From NCBI GenBank assembly GCA_903857665.1, contig CAIOFV010000105.1:1-64000 (forward strand): DNA of 64,000 nt. The letters are read 5' to 3'. This document shows, one piece after another, positions 49,380-57,517 of the stretch (position 1 is its first letter; each line of letters opens with the position of its first letter). The stretch comes from an uncultured Myxococcales bacterium. Lineage in GTDB: Bacteria > Myxococcota_A > UBA9042 > DTJE01. A model generated the notes under the pieces. That model did not search any database, was not told the DNA's origin, and saw only the letters and a program-made list of their open reading frames with translations. A program made the translations under genes and the position numbers.

Positions 49380-50858
49380 ATGTCGACCGGCGATCCGGCC
49401 CAGAGTGTCCCCCCTGGGCGCGCAGGCCTTTCCCCCACGCCCCGCCCGCGCCGGGACCTCCCTAAGGCCCTCGGCATGCTGACCGCCACGGCCATCGTGG
49501 TCGGATCCGTCGTCGGCTCGGGCGTGTTCAAGAAGGCCGCACCGATGGCCGCGGAACTGCCTTCGCCGTCGCTGGTCCTCCTGCTGTGGATCGCCGCCGC
49601 CGCGATTTCCTTCCTGGGGGCCCTGTGCGCCGCCGAACTGGCCGCCGCCTTCCCGGACGCGGGCGGCCTTTACGCCCACCTGCGCCGCGCCTTCGGTCCG
49701 TTCACCGGCTTCCTGTACGGCTGGTCGGTCCTGTCGGTCATCCAGACGGGCACGCTGGCCTCCATCGCCTACATCTTCGCAGAGTACCTGCGCATCTTCG
49801 GGGGCTGGGGGGATCCGTCGCCCGAGGTGGCATCCTGGGGGTTCACGGCGTTCGGCATGATCGACTTCTACCCGCTGCGGGATCTGGGCACCAAGGCGGT
49901 CGCCGTCACGTGCCTGCTGGTCGTCACCGCGCTGAACGTCCACGGCGTCCGGCTGGGCGCGCGGGTCCAGGACGCCTTCCTGTGGATCAAGCTGGCGATC
50001 CTTGCGGCCATCATCGGCATCGGGGTCGTGGGCGCGCGCTCCCTGCTGTCGACCTTCGAGGGGCCGCTGGTGCCGCCTTCGCTGGAGCCGTCCGCAGTGG
50101 GCTGGGGGCCGTTGATCGGCGCCCTGACCCTGGGCCTTTCCAGCGTCTTCTGGGCGTATGACGGTTGGATCAACGTCACCTACGTCGGCACCGAGATGCA
50201 CAACCCGTCCCGGGACTTCCCACGCGCGCTGGCGCTCGGGATGCTGCTGGTCACGGTGGGCTACCTGGGCGTCAACGCGGCCTACTTCGCGCTGCTGCCC
50301 GTCGAGGCGGTCGCGACGTCCTCGCTGGTGGCCGCCGACGCCGTGTCCACCGTCCTTCCGGGCGGGGCCATGCTGGTGGCTCTGGCGGTCATCCTGTCCA
50401 CGTTCGGGGCCCTGAACGGCACGGCCCTGGTGTCCGCCCGCGTCTACTGGGCCATGTCGCGGGACGACCTGCTGTGGCGGGGAATCGACGCCGTCCACGC
50501 CCGCCGCCAGACCCCCCACGTGTCGCTGTGGATCCAGTTCGCCTGGTCCTCGGTCCTGGTGTTTTCGGGCACCTTCGACCAGATCACCGACATGCTCATC
50601 TTCGTGTCGTGGGCGTTCTATGGACTGCTGGCGGCAGCCGTCGTGGTGGCCCGCATCCGATTCCCGGACGCGCCGCGGCCCTTCAGGGTCCCGGGCTACC
50701 CGTGGGTCCCGCTGTCGTTCGCGCTGTTCTCCGCGGTCTTCGTGGTGCTGTCGATCGTCAAGAACACCCGGAACGCGCTGGTCGGCACGGCGCTGGTGGC
50801 GATCGGCGTGCCGTTCTACCTGTACTTCCGGTGGCGATCGGCCCGGGCCGCGGCCTGA
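49380..50858 (+). CDS. APC-family amino-acid permease
   Basis: A 492-residue integral membrane transporter with about 12 hydrophobic helices. The first helix shows the APC motif GSVVGSGVF, and the helix 3 region has EYLRIFGGW. A Gly/Phe-rich YDGWINVTYVGTE segment matches the LAT/APC type. It probably exchanges or takes up amino acids; the substrate is not predictable. GGGGGAA lies just before the ATG. It is 27 bp downstream of the HAD gene. Confidence 0.9.
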   Translation: MSTGDPAQSVPPGRAGLSPTPRPRRDLPKALGMLTATAIVVGSVVGSGVFKKAAPMAAELPSPSLVLLLWIAAAAISFLGALCAAELAAAFPDAGGLYAHLRRAFGPFTGFLYGWSVLSVIQTGTLASIAYIFAEYLRIFGGWGDPSPEVASWGFTAFGMIDFYPLRDLGTKAVAVTCLLVVTALNVHGVRLGARVQDAFLWIKLAILAAIIGIGVVGARSLLSTFEGPLVPPSLEPSAVGWGPLIGALTLGLSSVFWAYDGWINVTYVGTEMHNPSRDFPRALALGMLLVTVGYLGVNAAYFALLPVEAVATSSLVAADAVSTVLPGGAMLVALAVILSTFGALNGTALVSARVYWAMSRDDLLWRGIDAVHARRQTPHVSLWIQFAWSSVLVFSGTFDQITDMLIFVSWAFYGLLAAAVVVARIRFPDAPRPFRVPGYPWVPLSFALFSAVFVVLSIVKNTRNALVGTALVAIGVPFYLYFRWRSARAAA

Positions 50859-50943
50859 CGCCGAAAACGCGTTCCGCTGTTCTCCCAACCCCCCAATCCG
50901 GTATCCTTTCCCCCCGGGCCCGTCCCGGATCCAGGAGGAAACC

Positions 50944-52320
50944 ATGCAGCGGATCGCGATCGGAAGCCTGAGACTGGCGCTGGCAACGACCCTGGCGCTG
51001 GCCGTCGCGTGCGGCGGGACGTCCACCAGGGATGTGCCCGGGGACACGCCCGGTGACCTGTCTGCGGACACCTCGGGCCTCGACGTCCCGGCGCAGGGTG
51101 ACGCGGACACCGGCGGCCGCGACCAGGGCACGCTGGACACTCCGGCTTCGGACACCGGCGACAGCGACACCGTGACGCCCACGGACGTTCCCGTTGTCGA
51201 CGTCGTCACCGACACCTTCGTCCCCCACCCCAAGGCCGACACCATCCCGCTGTTCGACGAGGCGACCGTGGTGGACTTCGCGCTGACGTTCGCGCCGGAC
51301 CAGTGGACGCAGTTCCTGGCCTACCGAACCGCGAAGAGCAAGGAATACGTGCACTGCACGTTCACCTACAACGGCGAGGTCTTCGCCGACGCAGCCTGCC
51401 GCTCGAAATCGAACACGGAATACTGGCCGGAAGAAAAAAAGCCGCAGTTCGTGATCCGGTTCAACCACTGGGACAAGAACGGGCGCTTCCGCAAGCTGCG
51501 CGCCCTCAACCTCGAGGCCAACCCCTACCATTCGGCGCCCATCCGCGATCGCGTCGGCATGTGGTTCTTCCGGCAGGTGGGCCTGGACGCGTCGCGGGTC
51601 AACCACGTGCGGCTGACGGTGGACGGCGCGCCATACGGGCTGTACATGAACATCGAGGTCGTCGATCACGAATTCCTGGAGGCGCACTTCCCCGACCCCT
51701 CGGGCAACCTGTTCGACAACGCCTCCGACCTGACGACCAACGAAACCACCAGCGATGGTTCGGACCTGTGGAACTTCGACGACATGGTGGACGCGGAACC
51801 CATGGACGGCGACCACACCGCCTTCTTCGCGGCCGTCGCGAAGATCGCCGACGTGTCCGAGATCCTTCGCGAGATGGCCGCCGAGGCGACCTTCCCGACC
51901 GGGGACAACTTCACCAATGGCGGCACCAACTTCAACTGGTACGACCACCCGAACCGGGGTTTCGTGGTGATCCCGTGGGACGTCGATGACATCCTGTCGA
52001 AGTGGGGCGCCGCGGAATCGGACCCCTTCACCTACTCGGGCGAGGCGGAACTGGCGCTGCCTCCCAGCAAGCTGCGCCAGTTGCTGTACTTGAACCCGGC
52101 GTGGAAGGCCGAGTACGTCCTGCACCTCAAGACGTTTTCCGAGGATTGGCTGCCGCAGGTGAAGGCCAAGATCGCCGAGGTCTGCACCCAGATCCGCCCC
52201 TTCGTGCTGGTCGATCCCTACGCGGCGTCCCCGGACATCAGCGACTTCGACGCGGACTGCCTGGACGCGGCCAACCGGGCGGACCGGCGGCGGGTGTACC
52301 TGGAAACGGCGCTGCCGTGA
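50944..52320 (+). CDS. CotH-family lipoprotein
   Basis: A 458-residue lipoprotein (signal peptide then VACGG). A Thr/Asp/Val/Pro spacer of about 75 residues (DVPGDTPGD, TDVPVVDVV) precedes a CotH kinase-like domain (about 105-430) with ALNLEANPYHS, YGLYMNIEVVDHEF, WNFDDMVD and the metal-site IPWDVDD. CotH proteins phosphorylate spore-coat proteins in Bacillus; in other bacteria they are exported proteins of unknown substrate. GGAGG lies 5 bases before the ATG. A TATCCT at 50902-50907 is a possible -10. Confidence 0.88.
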   Translation: MQRIAIGSLRLALATTLALAVACGGTSTRDVPGDTPGDLSADTSGLDVPAQGDADTGGRDQGTLDTPASDTGDSDTVTPTDVPVVDVVTDTFVPHPKADTIPLFDEATVVDFALTFAPDQWTQFLAYRTAKSKEYVHCTFTYNGEVFADAACRSKSNTEYWPEEKKPQFVIRFNHWDKNGRFRKLRALNLEANPYHSAPIRDRVGMWFFRQVGLDASRVNHVRLTVDGAPYGLYMNIEVVDHEFLEAHFPDPSGNLFDNASDLTTNETTSDGSDLWNFDDMVDAEPMDGDHTAFFAAVAKIADVSEILREMAAEATFPTGDNFTNGGTNFNWYDHPNRGFVVIPWDVDDILSKWGAAESDPFTYSGEAELALPPSKLRQLLYLNPAWKAEYVLHLKTFSEDWLPQVKAKIAEVCTQIRPFVLVDPYAASPDISDFDADCLDAANRADRRRVYLETALP

Positions 52321-52362
52321 GGACGTGACGTTCGGCGGTATCGTTCGGCAGGGGGTGGCGGG

Positions 52363-53355
52363 CTACGGCGTCGGCGTCGCGTGGAACGGGACGGCCTTGG
52401 CTTCCCAGTTGCCGGCGATCAGGTAGCCGTTGTTGGCGCCGCTGCTGTCGAAGTCGCACTGCAACGGGACCCCGAGGGCCTCGACGAAGCCGCCGAAGTT
52501 CGCCCACAGGTACTTTTCGCAGTTCTTTTCGCAGTAGGAGGCCGTGCAGGGCGTACCGGCGGCCGCCGCGTTCCCGTTCCGGGACCACTGGGAGTAGTCC
52601 GGCGCCTGGGCGAACGAGCAGATCTCGCAGGCCGCCGTCTGGGCGATGCATCCCGACAGGTAGGCGTCGGTAATCAAGGTGCAATCGTCGTTGATCTTGC
52701 CGTTCGCGCTGAGGCGCGCCATCGGGATCGTGTCCGCGGCGAGGCTGATATCCGGCATCCCGGCCGAGCAGATCAGGCCGTGATCCACCGGGCCCGGGTG
52801 GAAGGCCAGGCTGGCGTCGCCGACCGACTTGAACGTGCAGTCGTCCTTCAGCTCCAGGTTGAACTGGTTGGTGCCCTGGGACAGGAAATAGTAGTAGTCC
52901 GGGACCAGGGTGCTGTCCACGGCGACGATCTGGGCGGGCGTCAGGTTGTGCCATGCCGACCCGACGGTCGCCTTCATCGTCGATGGCGCCCCGGCCGAGG
53001 CCGGAGGCGTGATCGAGTCGATGCGCAGTACCACGTTCAGGCGGCTGGCGTTGATGTCCGGCGCCCAGATCGCGTTGAGGAACTCGGGCAGCCCCAGGGG
53101 GTCCGACGGCTCCTTCACGTCCAGCTTGGTGAAGCGCATCGCGATGCCCGACTTCATGCACTGCAGGCACTTGGCCGAAGTGACCGGAACGTCGGCGGGA
53201 ACGTCGGCGGGAACGTCGGCGGGGACGTCGGTCCCGGTGTCGATCACGGGCACGTCCGTGCCCAGATCGGTCTTGTCGTCACTGCTCGGACAACCCACCG
53301 CGACCATGGCTGCCATCGCGGCAACCCATGCAATGCTGCGACCCTGGATACGCAT
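52363..53355 (-). CDS. Lipoprotein with DVPADVP spacer, function unknown
   Basis: A 330-residue lipoprotein (lipobox VAVGC). Residues 25-55 contain the DVPADVPADVPADVP spacer encoded by a 12-bp DNA repeat, then a CLQC pair. The rest is a beta-rich domain of about 270 residues with several Cys in the C-terminal part (CEICSF, CEKNCEKY). I do not recognise the domain. GAGGAGG lies upstream of the ATG. It is convergent with the CotH gene. Confidence 0.75.
   Translation of the reverse strand: MRIQGRSIAWVAAMAAMVAVGCPSSDDKTDLGTDVPVIDTGTDVPADVPADVPADVPVTSAKCLQCMKSGIAMRFTKLDVKEPSDPLGLPEFLNAIWAPDINASRLNVVLRIDSITPPASAGAPSTMKATVGSAWHNLTPAQIVAVDSTLVPDYYYFLSQGTNQFNLELKDDCTFKSVGDASLAFHPGPVDHGLICSAGMPDISLAADTIPMARLSANGKINDDCTLITDAYLSGCIAQTAACEICSFAQAPDYSQWSRNGNAAAAGTPCTASYCEKNCEKYLWANFGGFVEALGVPLQCDFDSSGANNGYLIAGNWEAKAVPFHATPTP
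53187..53231 (-). repeat. 12-bp coding tandem repeat (DVPA)
   Basis: The unit GAACGTCGGCGG on the plus strand occurs three times exactly (53187-53222), with a degenerate fourth copy. On the coding strand it gives DVPA units. Such arrays can change length by slippage without breaking the frame. Confidence 0.85.
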
Positions 53356-53430
53356 CTGACCCTCCTCGTTGGTCCCCCTGGATCCCCGGAATTCCACACG
53401 TGAACTGGAAGGATGATGGTAATGCATTCA

Positions 53431-53460
53431 AAAATACGGTGCCAGCCGGGAATTCAACAA
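53431..53460 (-). promoter_or_regulatory. Candidate promoter for the DVPADVP lipoprotein
   Basis: On the minus strand TTGTTG, 18 bp, TATTTT, in the most AT-rich stretch of the neighbourhood. It overlaps the gap next to the recD2 stop. Confidence 0.4.
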
Positions 53461-53462
53461 CG

Positions 53463-55715
53463 TCATGGTGGCTGCCGTCGTCCGGATGGAACCGGGGCGC
53501 CGGGCTGCGGATCCAGGCCCCGCAGCCGGTCGGCCATCCGCGTGTTCCGCGGTTCGATGCGGGCATTGTCCAGGGCCGCACGGATCGCGCGCCGGCTGCC
53601 GCACACCACCACCAACCGCCGGCCGCGCGTGACCGCCGTGTACAGGAGGTTCCGGCGCAGCATCACCCAGTGCTGGGTGGACAGCACCACGACCACGGCC
53701 GGGAACTCGCTGCCCTGGGACTTGTGGATGGTGATGGCGTGGGCCAGGGACAGGTCGTTGGCCTCGTCGGCGTCGAAGGTGACCTCCCGATCGTCGAACC
53801 GCACGGTGACCGCGCCGTCGGCGCCGACCGCCACGACGGACCCGATGTCACCGTTGAACACGTCGCGGTCGTAGTTGTTGCGGTTCTGGATCACGCGATC
53901 GCCGGACGCCAGGCCGGGCCGATCGGCCGCCGACGGATTGAGCCGCGCCCGCAGGCGGCGGTTCAGCGCGTCGGTGCCGCAGTCGCCCTTGCGCATCGGG
54001 GCCAGCACCTGAACGTCCCTCCGCGGATCCAGCCCGAATCGGGCAGGGATGCGGTCCGCGACCAGCGTTTCGACCATCCGGGCGATGTCCTCGGGATCCT
54101 CCCGGATCGTCACGTGGAAGTCCCCGGGATCGTCGCGGTTCGGCGGGGCGGACTCGGGCTCGTCGCCCGCCAGGATCCGGTGCGCCGCCAGCACGATGGC
54201 CGACCCGGTGCCCTGCCGGAACACCTCCCCGAGGCGCGCCACCGGCACCACTCCCGACGCCGCCAGGGCCCGGAACGGATCGCCCGGGCCGACCGGGGGC
54301 AACTGGTCGGCATCGCCCACCAGCGTCAACCGGGTGCCGGGCGCGATGGCCCGCAGCAGGCAGTCCATCAGCACCGCGTCCAGCATCGAGCACTCATCGA
54401 CCACCACCCAGTCGGCGTCGATGGGCAGGGACTCGTTCCGAAGGAAGCGCCCGTCGCGGGGGTTGAACTCCAGCAGGCGATGCAGCGTCTTCGCGTCGTG
54501 GCCCGTGGCCTCCTTCATCCGCATCGCCGCGCGGCCCGTGGGGGCGGCCAGCACGACCTTGCGGCCCGCCCGCGCACCGGCGTGCAGCAGGGCCGAAACG
54601 ATCGTGGTCTTCCCGGTGCCCGGGCCGCCGGTCAGCACCGCCACCGACGCGCCTGCCACGGTCCGCAAGGCCCGCAACTGGGACGGCGCCAGCACCACGT
54701 CGCCCACGCGAGGATCCTCCACGCGGCCGCCCGAGCACGCAGGCGTAGGCGGTGGGTTTCCGCAGGAAACTCCCGCTGGAGACGGAGTCGCCTCGGGCTG
54801 CTCAATATCCAGGGCCGGCAGCGCCTGCTCGGCCAGCAGCCGGATCCGCCGCGCGGCCTGCACCTCGGCGCGCCACAGGTAGGCCGGATAGACCACCAGC
54901 CCGTCGGGGCCTTCTTCCTGGACCGCTTCGCCGCCCGCCACCAGGATCGCGACGGCCTCCCGCACCCCTTCCTCGGGACGATCGGTGACCCGAGCCGCCT
55001 CGGCGACCAGCACGTCCGCGGGCAGGAACAGGTGACCCGCGTCGGCGGCGCTTTCCAGCACGTACCGGGCCGCGGCACGCAGGCGCAGCGGGGACCCGGG
55101 CTCGATACCCATCCGTCCCGCGATCGCGTCGGCGGTCCGGAACCCGATGCCCGGCACGACGCGGGCCAGGTCGTACGGGTCGGCCTTCACCCGGGCCGGC
55201 GCCCCCTCGCCATAGGTTCGCGAGGCCCGGGCCGCCTGCGACGGCGTCAGGCCGAGGTCGCACAACAGCACGAAGGTCTCGCGGGCCTCGCGTTCCTGGT
55301 TCCAGGCCCCGGCGATGGCGGCGGCCTTCGAGCGGCCGATCCCGGGGCACTCGGCGAGGCGCTTGCCGCCGGACTCCAGCACGTCCCGGGTGTCCGCGCC
55401 GAAGAATTCGACGATCCGCGTACCCAGCTTGGGCCCGACGCCCGGCACGCGACCCGACCCGAGCCACGCCAACAGGCCGTCGAGGCGCTCCGGGGCCAGG
55501 GCCAGCACCGTCGCCGCCCGGAAGCGCCGGCCGAACCGCGGGTGCTCCCGGAAGTCGCCGGTCAGCCGCACCTCCTGTCCGGGCGCGATGCCGGCGAACT
55601 GGGCGGTCACGGTCACGGGCCCGGCGTCGGTCGCCATCTCGAACACGACGTAGGGCTTCGCCTCGTCGGCGAACACCACCTTCACGACGCGCCCGTTGAG
55701 GGTGACTTCAGTCAT
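53463..55715 (-). CDS. recD2: RecD2-type DNA helicase
   Basis: A 750-residue superfamily-1B 5'-3' DNA helicase of the RecD2/TraA type. An N-terminal OB-like domain (about 1-75) is followed by helix-hairpin-helix segments (VPGVGPKLG, CPGIGRSKAAAI). The helicase core has Walker A GGPGTGKTT (Lys369), the Q-type LAPSQL motif, DEx-type WVVVDECSML, GDADQLPPVGPG, and C-terminal motifs ALAHAITIHKSQGSEF and YTAVTRGR. No RecB or RecC is adjacent, so it is a stand-alone RecD2 in repair or replication-fork processing. A Pro/Cys-rich insert lies at about 325-345. The gene starts 16 bp after an unknown partner gene. Confidence 0.93.
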   Translation of the reverse strand: MTEVTLNGRVVKVVFADEAKPYVVFEMATDAGPVTVTAQFAGIAPGQEVRLTGDFREHPRFGRRFRAATVLALAPERLDGLLAWLGSGRVPGVGPKLGTRIVEFFGADTRDVLESGGKRLAECPGIGRSKAAAIAGAWNQEREARETFVLLCDLGLTPSQAARASRTYGEGAPARVKADPYDLARVVPGIGFRTADAIAGRMGIEPGSPLRLRAAARYVLESAADAGHLFLPADVLVAEAARVTDRPEEGVREAVAILVAGGEAVQEEGPDGLVVYPAYLWRAEVQAARRIRLLAEQALPALDIEQPEATPSPAGVSCGNPPPTPACSGGRVEDPRVGDVVLAPSQLRALRTVAGASVAVLTGGPGTGKTTIVSALLHAGARAGRKVVLAAPTGRAAMRMKEATGHDAKTLHRLLEFNPRDGRFLRNESLPIDADWVVVDECSMLDAVLMDCLLRAIAPGTRLTLVGDADQLPPVGPGDPFRALAASGVVPVARLGEVFRQGTGSAIVLAAHRILAGDEPESAPPNRDDPGDFHVTIREDPEDIARMVETLVADRIPARFGLDPRRDVQVLAPMRKGDCGTDALNRRLRARLNPSAADRPGLASGDRVIQNRNNYDRDVFNGDIGSVVAVGADGAVTVRFDDREVTFDADEANDLSLAHAITIHKSQGSEFPAVVVVLSTQHWVMLRRNLLYTAVTRGRRLVVVCGSRRAIRAALDNARIEPRNTRMADRLRGLDPQPGAPVPSGRRQPP

Positions 55716-55731
55716 GCGGCCTCGGACATGG

Positions 55732-57363
55732 TCAGGGCCTCGGCCCGGGAGCGATTTCGGTCCGCTCGCGGCAGGACAGGGGGCACACGGCCACGCGGCC
55801 GCACCGGAAGGCGCACCCGAAGGCCTCGTGGACATGGGCCAGGGGGCCCTCGAGGTCCGTGGGCCCGAACGACGCGGACAACGACAGCGCGCTATCGACC
55901 AGGTCGTCGAACGATGCCGCGTGCAGGCGATCCAGGAACCCGATCCGGAAGGCGTTCTGCCGGACCGTGAAGGTCGGGACCAGCGCCGCGGCGGCCAGAG
56001 GCCCGGGAAGGCGACCGGCCCCCCGGAGGACGCGCGCCAGCAGGAACGGCGCCAGCGGCGTGGCAGGCGCATACAAGCCGCGCCACAGGCGATCCAGCAA
56101 GGCCCGGGGATTCGCGGCGTCCAGGAGGCCCGGGTCGTCGGCGCTCGAATGCAGGCGAGGCAGCACCGCGGCCGTTTCCAGGGCGGTCGCCACCGCGGGG
56201 TCGGACGAGCCGGCCGCCGCCGCAGACAGCGCCGCCAGGGTCAGGGTCCCCGCCCCGGCCGCGGCCAGCGTGCCGGACGCCTGCAGGAAGGCCAGAACGC
56301 GCGTCGCGTCGGCCGCCCGCATGCCCCGGGCGATCCACAGGGCCAGCACCGCGGCCTCGTAGATCCCCGCCTTGCCGGCGGACAGCGGTATGTCCGGCCA
56401 CCGGGAGGCGTCCCGGTCCTGCCAGCCGGCGTACCAGGCCGCCAGCGCGTCGCGAGTCGCGGCGAGGCCCACGGCGTCGGACACAAACGGAAGCGTCGGC
56501 ACGCCAACAGGGGCACGGCCCGGCTCGCGGAGGCCGCCCGGGCCCGCAGGCGAAGGCGAGCGCGTCGCGCCGCGATCTCCTGCAACGGACGGAGCCGCCT
56601 CGGCCCGATCGGGGTCGCACGAGGACGCGGGCGATGACGGGCCGGTCGCGGCGCCATCTCTCGCCGAGGAGGCCGTTGCCACGGGCCGCTCAATGCCCGC
56701 GACCGGCTTCGGTCCCGCATCGGGGGCGTGCCCCCCCCCTTCGTCCGCGGCCGGCGGGGCCTCGGGCCCGGGAACGGCCGTCGCCTTCGCCGCCTCGCGC
56801 TCCTCCTCCAGGAACTCCTCCGCGTCCAGCGCCCGCATTCGCGGCAGGTGCTCGCGACCCGCCTCGCCCAGCGCCCAGCGGATGCCCACCAGCTTCAGCA
56901 GGCCCGCCGCGACGGCCCAGTCCACCCACGCCTTGAACGCGTTCAGCGTCGGCTTGGCGCCCGGGTACACGTACGACGTGACCATCCGGTACAGTTCGTT
57001 GGTCGAATGCAACCGCCCGCCCTTGTCGATGTCCAGGGCCTCCAGGCAGTACTTCGCCAGCAGCGGGTTTTCGCGGATCAGCCGGTCCGCCAGCGCCGCC
57101 CGGGCCGTCGCCTCGTCGCCGGCCTCCAGCAGCGCGCGGGCCGCCGGTCCCAGCGTCGCGGGCTCCCCCAGCCGTATGTCCACGTATTCCATCAGCGTTT
57201 CGAAGGTGTCCCGGTCGAACAGGCTTCGCAGCCGCAGCCATTCCTTCAGGGCTTTCAGGCCCGGACGGGCGCGGTCCACCTCGGCCAGCAGCGGCACGAG
57301 GGCTGCCTGCAAGGCCAGAGGGGAGGTTCCCGGAAGCGCGGCGAAGGCAACTCGTTGAGCCAT
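55732..57363 (-). CDS. Unknown protein co-transcribed with recD2
   Basis: A 543-residue protein I do not recognise. The N-terminal 190 residues are helical with charged surfaces (LKEWLRLRSLFDRD, AKYCLEALDIDKGG). A disordered Ala/Pro/Gly-rich linker spans about 190-280. The C-terminal half is Ala-rich and helical, ending in a four-Cys cluster (CAFRCGRVAVC then CR), which could bind a metal. GGAGG lies 6 bases before the ATG. The gene stops 16 bp before the recD2 start, suggesting a shared role in DNA metabolism. Confidence 0.7.
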   Translation of the reverse strand: MAQRVAFAALPGTSPLALQAALVPLLAEVDRARPGLKALKEWLRLRSLFDRDTFETLMEYVDIRLGEPATLGPAARALLEAGDEATARAALADRLIRENPLLAKYCLEALDIDKGGRLHSTNELYRMVTSYVYPGAKPTLNAFKAWVDWAVAAGLLKLVGIRWALGEAGREHLPRMRALDAEEFLEEEREAAKATAVPGPEAPPAADEGGGHAPDAGPKPVAGIERPVATASSARDGAATGPSSPASSCDPDRAEAAPSVAGDRGATRSPSPAGPGGLREPGRAPVGVPTLPFVSDAVGLAATRDALAAWYAGWQDRDASRWPDIPLSAGKAGIYEAAVLALWIARGMRAADATRVLAFLQASGTLAAAGAGTLTLAALSAAAAGSSDPAVATALETAAVLPRLHSSADDPGLLDAANPRALLDRLWRGLYAPATPLAPFLLARVLRGAGRLPGPLAAAALVPTFTVRQNAFRIGFLDRLHAASFDDLVDSALSLSASFGPTDLEGPLAHVHEAFGCAFRCGRVAVCPLSCRERTEIAPGPRP

Positions 57364-57396
57364 GGGCTTCCTCCAGGGCCGGGACGGGTTGGCGGA

Positions 57397-57405
57397 AGAA
57401 TACCA
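57397..57405 (-). promoter_or_regulatory. Extended -10 promoter candidate for the recD2 operon
   Basis: On the minus strand TGGTATTCT, with no good -35, about 35 bp before the ATG at 57363. Confidence 0.4.
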
Positions 57406-57458
57406 CGGCACGCCCGGCGGAAAACGCGGGAAGCCGGGCATACGAACGCGCATGTCCG

Positions 57459-57467
57459 TGTTAGAAT
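57459..57467 (+). promoter_or_regulatory. Extended -10 promoter candidate for the HEAT-repeat gene
   Basis: TGTTAGAAT, with no good -35, about 50 bp before the ATG at 57518. Confidence 0.5.
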
Positions 57468-57517
57468 CCGCGCGCTTCCGGGTCCCCCCACCCGGGTTCT
57501 CGAACGGAGTTCGACGC

